Source: JAAYCI01 sp964370165 | GTDB taxonomy: Bacteria > Bacillota > Clostridia > Oscillospirales > Ruminococcaceae | DNA length: 56,373 nucleotides | NCBI GenBank assembly: GCA_964370165.1 | Contig: CAYJIG010000008.1 | Coordinates: 1 to 56,373 of the forward strand | Direction: 5' to 3' | Part shown: one piece after another, positions 26,527 to 34,946 of the stretch | Layout: each line of letters starts with the position of its first letter | How positions within the stretch are numbered: the stretch's first letter is position 1 | Notes under the pieces: generated by a model | What the model was told of the DNA's origin: nothing | Database searches by the model: none | Seen by the model: the letters and a program-made list of their open reading frames with translations, nothing else | Position numbers and translations under genes: made by a program

Positions 26527-28452
26527 CTATTTTGTGAGTGTGAATTCATCTATCACTTCACCATTCAAAGTAGTCCATGTAGTGATTTTTGCGGTGTTGT
26601 CGGAAAAGTCCATCCTGCTCATCATCGGGGTATATCCATTAAAGCTAAACGCTGTGTGAGACTGAACTACTGGATTTTCATCAAAATACTCATCAGTCGA
26701 AGCGGTTCCAAGGCTAATATAAAGTGTCTCGCCGTCAGTTTTTTGAACAGTGTCTGAACCACCCGGATAAGCGCTCACTGTTTGTCCATTCATCAAGTAG
26801 CTGCGTGTATACATATGCTCGTTTGCCGAAACAACAATATCAATGTTGTTGGCCGAAATAGCAGGCGCCAACTCCAGCCTCAGCAGATCCAAATACTCAG
26901 CATCGGTAAATATACCGTTGTTGCCTTGTGAGTACAAAGAATGATTAAGATACAGTACTATAAACGCAGGCTCGCCCACTGTTGCTTTATAGTTTGCCAC
27001 TGTATTGTCTATATACGTCGCATGCTGAACATCCGCGTGATTCGAGTTTAGTACTATAAACAGCACGTCGCCATAGCTATAGTAGTAATTATTAGACATG
27101 GATCCCGAGTCGGATATCAGCTCACTAGTCACAACATTCGGCGCAGAGAAGCCGTCCGATAAAAGGGTTTCATTCATATCGCTGCTGCCAAACACTATAC
27201 TATTTAGCTTATGTGATTCAGCAAACGTAGCAAATGCGCTTTTATATGCCGCAAAGTCACTTGCATTCATTGAAACATCACCGACAACCGTCATCATGTC
27301 AGCATCGCCGCCGTAGGTGATGATATTATCCAGCAAAGTGGATTTCTGCCCGGAAAGATCCAGCTCGTCCCCATTAAACTGAGGATCACCCATCATCAGC
27401 ACACTAACACCATCGTCCACAGAACCTGTTTCAAACATGCCTGTTTTTTCCATGTTGTTAATGTCAATCTTATATGTATATTGCTTGTTTGGCTCAAGAT
27501 TTGTCATCTCGGTTCTATAAGAAAAGCCAAACTCACCCTCTTCATACCCACTCACGTCATAAATCATAGGTTCTGCGCCGGGAGATGTTGCGTCAATCAC
27601 TTCCACCTGAGCATTTGGGTAAGGTGCGCCGCCCACTGCAAATGTAAGTGTTGCACTGGTTTCATCGCTTCCCACACTCACATTTGTGCTTTGAATCTCG
27701 TTATATGTAGGAACAAGAGATGTAAACTCAAAATACACATCCGAGCTATATTCATCGGCTTGCCTTAGCTCAACCGCCAACACATTTATCCCCAGCTCCA
27801 TGTTTCTGGCAGGAATTTCAAACTGTGCCGATATCGGCTCGCCGGTAGTATTAGCTGCACCGTATGAGCTGGCAGTAAGATACCCACCCTGTGGCACATT
27901 ACCCTCAAACACCACATTGCCATTCAAATACACAATAACAGCATCATCATAAACTATGTTAGCTAACAAAGTTCCGATATGATCAATATCCATAATAGTA
28001 AATTCCGAGCGCAATAGATAAACAGGGTAGTTGTCATTACTGCTGTTATGCTGCGCTAAAAGTGTCGATGGGTAGTACCCACCCGATAGCTCTCCCTGCA
28101 ATCCGTCTTTTGCGCCAAAACTTCCAACACCACGCGCCCAGGCAGTGTCGTCATATCTTTCATCCACCCACGAAAGATCCTCTGTGGAGTTTTCTATAGC
28201 CGCAACGGCTTCATATCCTTCTATAAATTTCCACACACCGGTATCAAGTGTCAAAATCGGCTCGATCGGAGGAAGCACCACTTCTTCCACTTCATCCACT
28301 TGTACACTCGGCGCCGAATTAACCTCAGAAATTTCCTGTGCAAGCTCTTCAAGCCCCGCACAAGAAGAAAGAGTAAAAACAAATATAATTAATATAATTG
28401 TGAGTGAAAAAAACCGCTTTCTTCTCAAATCACAAATTCGTTTATGAGACAT
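26527..28452 (-). CDS. Metallophosphoesterase-like lipoprotein with degenerate metal site
   Basis: 641 residues. Lipobox LSSC (Cys31), a beta-sandwich region (about 75-230), an Fn3/purple-acid-phosphatase N-domain (about 235-340) and a calcineurin-like domain (about 345-640). Seen: LMMGDPQF and VVGDVSMNASDF, the first Asp motifs. The GNH(E/D) motif reads GSSD, and GHxHxYxR reads ANEHMYTRS, so two usual metal or phosphate ligands are missing. Either a changed metal site or a binding-only role is likely. First gene of the operon, behind a strong promoter and a leader of about 270 nt. ATG start with AAGGGG upstream. Confidence 0.82.
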   Translation of the reverse strand: MSHKRICDLRRKRFFSLTIILIIFVFTLSSCAGLEELAQEISEVNSAPSVQVDEVEEVVLPPIEPILTLDTGVWKFIEGYEAVAAIENSTEDLSWVDERYDDTAWARGVGSFGAKDGLQGELSGGYYPSTLLAQHNSSNDNYPVYLLRSEFTIMDIDHIGTLLANIVYDDAVIVYLNGNVVFEGNVPQGGYLTASSYGAANTTGEPISAQFEIPARNMELGINVLAVELRQADEYSSDVYFEFTSLVPTYNEIQSTNVSVGSDETSATLTFAVGGAPYPNAQVEVIDATSPGAEPMIYDVSGYEEGEFGFSYRTEMTNLEPNKQYTYKIDINNMEKTGMFETGSVDDGVSVLMMGDPQFNGDELDLSGQKSTLLDNIITYGGDADMMTVVGDVSMNASDFAAYKSAFATFAESHKLNSIVFGSSDMNETLLSDGFSAPNVVTSELISDSGSMSNNYYYSYGDVLFIVLNSNHADVQHATYIDNTVANYKATVGEPAFIVLYLNHSLYSQGNNGIFTDAEYLDLLRLELAPAISANNIDIVVSANEHMYTRSYLMNGQTVSAYPGGSDTVQKTDGETLYISLGTASTDEYFDENPVVQSHTAFSFNGYTPMMSRMDFSDNTAKITTWTTLNGEVIDEFTLTK

Positions 28453-28729
28453 AAATATATTCCCCTTTTAAAATTATAGTAAATTAATCATCAATATTTT
28501 CGCACAAAAAAACACTTGCATATTATATTTTAATGAAAGAGATACCATTCAGCACATTCCATGCATTTCACCAAAAGTATGCAAATTTTCACAAGCCAAA
28601 CTATTCACCAAACAACACTCCACTTTCAAACATATACATGAATAAACATTCAATATACTTAAGTTTTTTTACATAAAAATAGTTCGATTATTTTCAACTC
28701 ATGTTCAATCCATTCAATGACGATGAAAA

Positions 28730-28759
28730 ATTATATCACAGAAATCATTAAATCGTCAA
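28730..28759 (-). promoter_or_regulatory. Sigma-A promoter of the nine-gene surface operon
   Basis: Minus strand: -35 TTGACG (28754-28759), 18-bp spacer, -10 TATAAT (28730-28735). Predicted start near 28723, giving a leader of about 270 nt before the first ATG. Confidence 0.75.
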
Positions 28760-29065
28760 CGATTTTGATTATTGTTTACAGTTAAAATAGATATACCGTT
28801 ACATAACGCTATGTTTATAAAGTCATACTATTGATTCATACATAAAAACACAGCATTATATTACATAAATCATATTTTACCATTTTATTGTTAGAATGTA
28901 TATAAAAACATCGCACTTTTCTAAGCAATCAATGTTTTAATTTTGACACATTTCATCACTATCCACAACTTTAGTAAAATGCACCTATATAGTTTCGTAA
29001 AATAGTAAAAAGCAAATTTAAAATACTTTAATTTTATTATAATTACAAAAAAAGCAATTATTTAC

Positions 29066-29093
29066 TTGAATTTTTCCAGAAATAACATACAAT
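29066..29093 (+). promoter_or_regulatory. Probable sigma-A promoter of murQ
   Basis: -35 TTGAAT (29066-29071), 16-bp spacer, -10 TACAAT (29088-29093). The start codon follows about 57 bp later, with AGGAG at 29136-29140. Confidence 0.5.
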
Positions 29094-29149
29094 AAAATAT
29101 AAGGAATTTTAATAGCTTCGTAAATATTATTCAACAGGAGATATAATGT

Positions 29150-30067
29150 ATGATACTAAAGAGTTTACCTACAGAACAGCGCAATGCAAATACCATGGAT
29201 ATTGATGAGGTATCCACCCTTGAAATGATTCGTAAAATAAACAACGAAGATAAACAAGTAGCACAAGCAATGGAAAAACATCTGGCCTCAATTGCAGCCG
29301 CAGTGGACGCCATGAGCGAAGTGTTTGCAAACGGCGGCCGTATTGTTTACTGCGGCGCCGGCACTTCGGGCCGACTTGGTGTAATTGACGCGTCAGAATG
29401 CCTGCCCACATACAGCGTAGTCCCCGGGCGCGTGATAGGTCTTATTGCCGGCGGTGAAAAGGCAATGTATCAGCCGGTGGAGGGTGCTGAAGACTCATAC
29501 GAGCAGTGTGTTGTCGACCTTAAGGCTATAAATTTCACAAAAGACGATGTACTTGTGGGCATTGCGGCAAGTGGACGCACCCCTTATCCTATAGGCGGAC
29601 TAAGATATGCAAACGATCTCGGCGCTGTAACAGTGTCCATCACATGCAACGAAGACCCAAATAGCCCGATGAGCCAGCTTGCAAAATATCCTATCGGAAT
29701 ATTTGCAGGCCCCGAGGTCATCACCGGCTCTACCCGTATGAAAGCAGGCACCATCCAAAAGATGGTACTAAATATGCTTTCCACCGGTGTAATGGTGAAA
29801 AACGGTAAAGTATATGGCAACATGATGGTGAACGTTCAAATATCAAACGAAAAGCTGCAAGACAGAGCAGAGCGCATCATTGCTCAGGTAACAGAAAAAG
29901 ACAGCGATAAAATCAAAACTACACTTACCGATACCGAAAACGATGTCTGCCTTAGCATTTTCATGCTACTGACAGATTTGCCAAAAGACAAAGCCGAAGA
30001 ATATCTGCAAAATAACAACGGGCATATCAAGCAAGCTCTAAAAGCGGTAGAGCAAGACAGAGCATAG
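29150..30067 (+). CDS. murQ: N-acetylmuramic acid 6-phosphate etherase
   Basis: Cleaves the lactyl ether of MurNAc-6-phosphate to GlcNAc-6-phosphate and D-lactate in cell-wall recycling. Seen: the SIS sugar-isomerase fold with YCGAGTSGRLGVIDASE, GIAASGRTPY, SITCNEDPNSP and GPEVITGSTRMKAGT, all diagnostic, and a C-terminal helical segment. 305 residues, normal. ATG at 29150 with AGGAG 9 bases upstream; an out-of-frame ATG at 29146 is not used. It starts a plus-strand set with a P-loop kinase and an NhaC antiporter. No PTS or MurNAc importer is visible in the window. Confidence 0.97.
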   Translation: MILKSLPTEQRNANTMDIDEVSTLEMIRKINNEDKQVAQAMEKHLASIAAAVDAMSEVFANGGRIVYCGAGTSGRLGVIDASECLPTYSVVPGRVIGLIAGGEKAMYQPVEGAEDSYEQCVVDLKAINFTKDDVLVGIAASGRTPYPIGGLRYANDLGAVTVSITCNEDPNSPMSQLAKYPIGIFAGPEVITGSTRMKAGTIQKMVLNMLSTGVMVKNGKVYGNMMVNVQISNEKLQDRAERIIAQVTEKDSDKIKTTLTDTENDVCLSIFMLLTDLPKDKAEEYLQNNNGHIKQALKAVEQDRA

Positions 30068-30088
30068 TCTTAAATAAAAGGATAACTA

Positions 30089-31183
30089 ATGGCAAAAGAA
30101 ACAAACAACATAAACACTGTAGACAAAGCCAGCATAGAAGAACTAATTTTAAGTCATTGTCAAATGTATCCCGGTATGCAAGTAGTGGATTGTATCAAGC
30201 TTTTATATCAAAACGAGTTTGGTGCAGAGCATCTGATGGAAGACACGGCATACTTTGAAGACAGCCTGCAAAAAGAAATGAATCTTGTCGCCACCGAAAA
30301 GCCCATACCGCATGTTGATATAGGCGACGGACTTTATAGAATCAACCTATCCGGGCTGTGTGACGACATATCTGTGCAAACACTTGCAAGGCTTTGTGTT
30401 TTTTCGGCTCAAAATCACACAGGCGATAAAAATCGCTATCTGCAAAAGCTGGCTGTCTTGCAAGAAATGATAGAAAGCGCTCGCTTGCCGTATACATCAA
30501 AAGATGTGGATGTTATTAAGCAACATATATCCGAGGGTTGCCCGGCTGTGCACCATAGCGAACGATTCCGGCAGCTATACCGGCCACATTACCGTCTTTT
30601 AAACTTGGCCTCGGTGCTGTATTTACCGGTTTTTATAAAGCTAGATAGATCTTTGCGTCAAAAAAGCCATGTGTTTGCAGGGATAGACGGCATGTGCGCC
30701 TCAGGTAAAAGTAGCCTTGCTACATTTTTACAAAATGTGTATGGATGCAGTGTGATACATGCAGACGATTTTTTCCTACAGCCACATCAGCGCACTCAGG
30801 AAAGACTATCTGAAATTGGTGGTAATATCGACTACGAAAGACTATCTAAAGTAGTGGCAAAAGCGGCAAAAGGCACAGAATTTTCCTATAGGCAATTTTG
30901 CTGTATGAAGCAGGCAATGGACAAGGAAAAGACAATAGCCGCCGGACCACTTACCATACTCGAAGGAGCGTACTGTCTACATCCCAAAGTAAGCGCCGAG
31001 TGCGATGTCAGGGTGTTTTTAAGCACTTTCAGTGAAGTTCAAAAAAAGAGAATATCAAACCGCGAAACCAAGGAAATGGCAGAACGGTTTGAAAACGAAT
31101 GGATTCCAAAAGAACATGCATATTTTGCGGCATACACCATTCGTGAAAGTTGTGATGTAATAGTGGACACAAGTTCATTATAG
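30089..31183 (+). CDS. Two-domain protein with uridine-kinase-like P-loop domain
   Basis: 364 residues. The N-terminal half (about 12-185) is helical, with YPGMQVVDCIKLLYQNEFG and RLCVFSAQNHTG, and I do not recognise it. The C-terminal half is a P-loop kinase: Walker A in FAGIDGMCASGKSS (residues about 197-209), the catalytic-Asp strand HADDFFLQPHQRT, a possible substrate motif NIDYERL, and a lid-like region EVQKKRISNRET. This resembles uridine and pantothenate kinases. 21 bp after murQ and 23 bp before nhaC. Position suggests a sugar or nucleoside salvage kinase tied to wall recycling, but the substrate is unknown. Confidence 0.75.
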   Translation: MAKETNNINTVDKASIEELILSHCQMYPGMQVVDCIKLLYQNEFGAEHLMEDTAYFEDSLQKEMNLVATEKPIPHVDIGDGLYRINLSGLCDDISVQTLARLCVFSAQNHTGDKNRYLQKLAVLQEMIESARLPYTSKDVDVIKQHISEGCPAVHHSERFRQLYRPHYRLLNLASVLYLPVFIKLDRSLRQKSHVFAGIDGMCASGKSSLATFLQNVYGCSVIHADDFFLQPHQRTQERLSEIGGNIDYERLSKVVAKAAKGTEFSYRQFCCMKQAMDKEKTIAAGPLTILEGAYCLHPKVSAECDVRVFLSTFSEVQKKRISNRETKEMAERFENEWIPKEHAYFAAYTIRESCDVIVDTSSL

Positions 31184-31206
31184 CCAAATAAAAGGGAGGA
31201 AGTATA

Positions 31207-32826
31207 GTGAAAATTCGACAAGTAAGAAAAATGATGAAGTGGGCAATACCGGCTTTATGCATGGTATTTCTGTTCGTTTTGGTAATGCCCATGCAAGTTG
31301 CGGCATCCGAAGGCGAGGCAGTAAGCAATCTATACGGCACTTTTTGGAGCCTTTTACCGCCAATCATCGCCATTGCTTTGGCTCTGATAACAAAAGAAGT
31401 TTATCTTTCGTTATTCGTGGGCATTATGGCCGGCAGTTTATTTGCGGCAAATTTCAGCCCCGGCACAGCCATTGTGCAAATCATAGACACCATGATGGCA
31501 CAAATCGGCGGCAATGCAGGCATTTTAATATTCCTGGTAGCGCTCGGCATAATGGTGGAACTAATGAACCGTGCCGGCGGCAGTGCCGCATATGGAAGAT
31601 GGGCTTCTTCACGCATCAAGACTAAGCGTGGCTCGCTTTTGGCCACATTCGGTTTAGGTATAATGATCTTTGTGGACGATTATTTCAACTGCTTGACGGT
31701 GGGTGGCGTTATGTCTCCTGTGACCGACAAATACAAGGTATCCCGTGCAAAACTTGCATACATAATTGATGCCACTGCAGCACCTATTTGTATCATCGCA
31801 CCTGTTTCCAGCTGGGCGGCGGCGGTCACTTCTTATGTAGACACTGATGCAATAGATGGTTTTTCACTATTCTTACAGTCCATTCCATACAACCTATATG
31901 CCTTGCTCACCATTGTTATGGTTGTGGCTATTTCGGCCATGCAGTTTGATTTTGGTCCGATGAAAGCACAGGAAAAAATTGCTGAATCCGGTGACTTGTT
32001 TGGTGGAACCGGCAATGAATATCTAAGCGATCAAAAAACAAAAATTTCACCAAAAGGCAAAGTAATTGATCTTGTATTGCCTGTATTGGTATTGATAGCT
32101 TCTTGCATCGGTGGCATGCTTTACACCGGCGGATTTTTCAGCGGTACCGATTTCATTACAGCATTCGGAAACGCCAGCGCATCCGTTGGGCTTTCCATCG
32201 GCTCTTTACTTGCACTAATGTTCACATTTATCCTTTATATTTCCCGCAAAGTTATCACTTTCCGTGACTTTGCTGATAGCCTTCCCGGTGGATTCAGACA
32301 AATGGTTCCCGCTATTTTCATCTTGTGCTTCGCATGGACACTAAGCGGATTTTGCCGTGATGCCTTAGGCGCTGGCGATTTCGTCAGCAGTGTTGTGTCC
32401 GCCAACGCAGCCGCCAGTTTCTTGCTTCCGGCTGTATTGTTCTTAATAGGTGTTGGCATTGCATTCTCCACCGGCACATCTTGGGGCACATTCGGTATTT
32501 TAATCCCCATTGTTACCGCTATCTTCCCGGGCGGCGGCGAACTGATGGTGATTTGTGTATCGGCTTGCTTGGCAGGCGCTGTATGCGGCGATCACATCTC
32601 CCCTATTTCAGACACCACCATCATGGCCTCTACCGGCGCGCAAAGCAACCACATCACTCACGTTTCCACTCAGATACCATATGCACTAGTGGTTGCCGGC
32701 GTATCCTTCCTTGGATATATTCTGGCAGGCCTCTTGCAAAATGCGTTAATCACATTAGCAGTTTGTGTTGTTGTTTTACTGATAGTTTTAGCCTTTATCC
32801 GCAAAAAGACCATGAAAGCGGCATAA
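31207..32826 (+). CDS. NhaC-family Na+/H+ antiporter
   Basis: 539 residues with about 11-12 membrane segments. Seen: LFVGIMAGSLFAANF, FVDDYFNCLTVGGVMSP, ATAAPICIIAPVSSWAA, SFSTGTSWG-like FSTGTSWGTFGILIP, and GDHISPISDTTIMAS, the paired substrate-site motifs of the NhaC superfamily. Family members exchange Na+ for H+ or for metabolites such as malate/lactate or amines; the substrate cannot be fixed here. Residues 1-35 look like a cleavable signal peptide (ending VAASEG), unusual for the family. GTG start with GGGAGG 8 bases upstream. A terminator follows. Confidence 0.88.
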   Translation: MKIRQVRKMMKWAIPALCMVFLFVLVMPMQVAASEGEAVSNLYGTFWSLLPPIIAIALALITKEVYLSLFVGIMAGSLFAANFSPGTAIVQIIDTMMAQIGGNAGILIFLVALGIMVELMNRAGGSAAYGRWASSRIKTKRGSLLATFGLGIMIFVDDYFNCLTVGGVMSPVTDKYKVSRAKLAYIIDATAAPICIIAPVSSWAAAVTSYVDTDAIDGFSLFLQSIPYNLYALLTIVMVVAISAMQFDFGPMKAQEKIAESGDLFGGTGNEYLSDQKTKISPKGKVIDLVLPVLVLIASCIGGMLYTGGFFSGTDFITAFGNASASVGLSIGSLLALMFTFILYISRKVITFRDFADSLPGGFRQMVPAIFILCFAWTLSGFCRDALGAGDFVSSVVSANAAASFLLPAVLFLIGVGIAFSTGTSWGTFGILIPIVTAIFPGGGELMVICVSACLAGAVCGDHISPISDTTIMASTGAQSNHITHVSTQIPYALVVAGVSFLGYILAGLLQNALITLAVCVVVLLIVLAFIRKKTMKAA

Positions 32827-32852
32827 TATCCGCATGAGTTAATCCAATAAAT

Positions 32853-32896
32853 AAAACACCGTTTTCCTTTACACAAGTAAAAGAAAACGGTGTTTT
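32853..32896. terminator. Bidirectional terminator between nhaC and the RCK channel gene
   Basis: AAAACACCGTTTTC (32853-32866) pairs with GAAAACGGTGTTTT (32883-32896), with an inner TTTAC/GTAAA helix and ACAA loop. A T tract exists on both strands, suiting the convergent arrangement. Confidence 0.9.
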
Positions 32897-32911
32897 TATA
32901 TGCTTTAGTGT

Positions 32912-34762
32912 TTAGTCAGAGGCAAGCAGGACAATAGAGTCACCTTCGACAAATGTAATTGTATCGGATTTGGTCGGGTTGACTATAATCTCATAAGAAT
33001 TACCAACACGCTTTTTATATCCTACAGCAATCTCATTACGACGTGCCACGATTTCTGTCACGGCGAAAAAGTCAAGTTTTTCATTCAGTTTCACATAGTT
33101 TTCGGCGTCTCTGATATATATCTCCGAGCCATCTACATGAAGAAGTTCTTGGAATACTTTTGCCAAGTCACGGTTCTCGGCAATTTGCGCCATCATCAAG
33201 TTGATAATGTTAGAGCCCACCACCAAATCATTTACCTGTGCTACCTGCGCTAGTTTTTGGTTTGTGGTATTTTCCATTTCGCTGGTGATATTGAAATTAC
33301 GATTTGTCTTTTGTGCAATATCGCGCAAATGAATCAGCTTTAGCAAAGTTTTAGCATCGGTTGTCTCTGTATCCAGCGAGTCATTGCTAAGTAGCAGCAC
33401 GTGGCTGATATCCTGAGATGTGAGCGCCTCTAAGGCTTTTCTGTTTCCGATATCACAAACTATAGTCTTCAACTCAATGTTTTCCAGCTTGATATCTGCA
33501 TTTAGATATTCATCGGTATCGTTTGCCACAATAATGCGAGAGCCTTTAACATAATAATTATCAAGCTCGTGCAGAATGGTGGAAAGCATACTGTTAGCAC
33601 CCAAGATCAGAACATTTTCAAGCTGTTTTTCAGAATTTTGCTGGCTAATAAGATTTTCAACTTGCGCATTATCATAAGCGTTTGGCAGGAATTTTGCCAT
33701 GCCGTCATCTTCCACCAAGATAAGAATCTTGTCGTTTTGCTCCATCACAGTATCTTTTGGCGGATTTAAGAAAATGTCTTTACCTCGTTTGTATCCAAAC
33801 ACGATGCTGTGGTTAAACCTAGTAAGAACATCTTGGAATGTTTTACCCTGCAGCTCAGCAAAACTTTCAAAATAAAGCTCGCTACCGCTAAAGTCAAACA
33901 GATCGATAAGTACATTTGAAAGACCGGGTTGCCTACATGTTTGAGCAATAATTCGTGCAACGGAATCATGCACTAATATCAGTTCAGCAAGATCTTCGCC
34001 GGCAATTTGAATAGCTTCATAGTTTGCAGTATCGCTTACCATGGCCACAATATGTGTGTTTATCTCAGACGGTGCATCTAGGCTTCTGATATAGTTGTTT
34101 ATAGCCAAAATAGCCTTTGTGGTAATAAAGTCTGTGCGCTCGTTGATAATAACAGCACGAGAAGTTTCAATAGCACATTGTTTAAGCATGTGTAAATCCG
34201 TGATGCTGCCTGTGCGGCAGATAAGACGCGTGGTTTTAAAGTCTTCCACCAAGTTGCCAATAGCTTCTTCCACCTCTTCTTTATCACCTTCAGCCAACAC
34301 CACAATACAGTTATCTTTTTGGTTTTCACCCGCCGCAACAAGCTCGGAAATAATGGTTCCAATGTTGTCATTGAACCCTAAAATAACCACATGATTTTTC
34401 TCTATGACGCGAGAGTTACCTTTTTTCAAAGTATTCAATTTTTCCTCAAAACCGGTGGTGATAATACCGATTAAGATACTGGTAATGAATATACCACCTA
34501 AAGTAACAATACACATCAAAATAAGAAATATCGGCCGTGAAGTGTCTGTGCCTACAATAGTACCTGCGTCAATGGTATGCATGATACTTTGCCAGATGTT
34601 TTCTCCGATTGGTCCCTCTCCAAGTAAGAAGGCCAAAAGACCCGCCACAACAATTACAATCACCGTGGCTAAAAACAAAATACCTATCAGCGCAACAGTG
34701 CCTTTAGACATGATGTTGTCAAACTTGTACCGCAATTTCTCCCCAAATCCTACGTTCTTCAT
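32912..34762 (-). CDS. CASTOR/POLLUX-like ion channel with RCK/TrkA domains
   Basis: 616 residues. Two membrane helices (about 22-47 and 77-103) flank a pore loop with MHTIDAGTIVG, followed by NHVVILGFNDN, a Rossmann RCK domain, a second RCK at about 385-540 (NVLILGANSM) and a TrkA-C-like end. The filter-like Asp-Ala-Gly and the long linker after the pore match the CASTOR/POLLUX/SYM8 family known from plant nuclear envelopes and some bacteria, rather than K+ channels with GYG. It probably passes Ca2+ or K+ under ligand control (inference). ATG with AAGGGG upstream. Single-gene unit with its own promoter. Confidence 0.85.
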   Translation of the reverse strand: MKNVGFGEKLRYKFDNIMSKGTVALIGILFLATVIVIVVAGLLAFLLGEGPIGENIWQSIMHTIDAGTIVGTDTSRPIFLILMCIVTLGGIFITSILIGIITTGFEEKLNTLKKGNSRVIEKNHVVILGFNDNIGTIISELVAAGENQKDNCIVVLAEGDKEEVEEAIGNLVEDFKTTRLICRTGSITDLHMLKQCAIETSRAVIINERTDFITTKAILAINNYIRSLDAPSEINTHIVAMVSDTANYEAIQIAGEDLAELILVHDSVARIIAQTCRQPGLSNVLIDLFDFSGSELYFESFAELQGKTFQDVLTRFNHSIVFGYKRGKDIFLNPPKDTVMEQNDKILILVEDDGMAKFLPNAYDNAQVENLISQQNSEKQLENVLILGANSMLSTILHELDNYYVKGSRIIVANDTDEYLNADIKLENIELKTIVCDIGNRKALEALTSQDISHVLLLSNDSLDTETTDAKTLLKLIHLRDIAQKTNRNFNITSEMENTTNQKLAQVAQVNDLVVGSNIINLMMAQIAENRDLAKVFQELLHVDGSEIYIRDAENYVKLNEKLDFFAVTEIVARRNEIAVGYKKRVGNSYEIIVNPTKSDTITFVEGDSIVLLASD

Positions 34763-34822
34763 ATAAACCCCTTTTTATTAAAATATTTTAAATATCATGT
34801 TGTTATGCAACTTCTGTTTACT

Positions 34823-34852
34823 AAAATAGCACATTTTGCCCCATTTCGTCAA
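34823..34852 (-). promoter_or_regulatory. Sigma-A promoter of the RCK channel gene
   Basis: Minus strand: -35 TTGACG (34847-34852), 18-bp spacer, -10 TATTTT (34823-34828). It lies immediately after the oppF terminator, ending in that terminator's T tract. Confidence 0.55.
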
Positions 34853-34861
34853 CAAAAAAAA

Positions 34862-34888
34862 CAACTGACAACCCAACGTTGCCAGCTG
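34862..34888 (-). terminator. Terminator of the opp operon
   Basis: An 11-bp stem (CAGCTGGCAAC with GTTGTCAGTTG, wobble pairs included), 5-base loop, and T8 or more on the minus strand. 58 bp after oppF. Confidence 0.9.
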
Positions 34889-34946
34889 AAATTGTTATAT
34901 TTTAATTTTCATAGTTACACATGCTACTGACAAATAGCCTAAACTA

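Larger units (their letters stand above)
28453..29149. other. AT-rich divergent intergenic region
   Basis: About 700 bp without a gene, markedly AT-rich, between the divergent surface operon (minus) and murQ (plus). It holds the two sigma-A promoters listed separately and an untranslated leader of about 270 nt for the minus-strand operon. I found no GEMM c-di-GMP riboswitch core, T-box or terminator-like hairpin in it. Two related 12-base stretches (TAG-T/C-TTCGTAAA) occur near 28990 and 29113. Confidence 0.7.

Noticed and set aside
28453..28723. A c-di-GMP (GEMM) riboswitch ahead of the surface operon
   Set aside because: No conserved GEMM core or tetraloop-receptor elements are seen in the AT-rich leader.
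28921..28980. TTGACA...TAAAAT as murQ promoter
   Set aside because: The spacer is 26 bp, too long for sigma-A; the pair at 29066-29093 is better.
31029..31373. Minus-strand open frames opposite the kinase and nhaC genes, and similar frames opposite other genes
   Set aside because: They mirror well-supported genes, have no ribosome sites or family motifs, and are ordinary antisense shadows.
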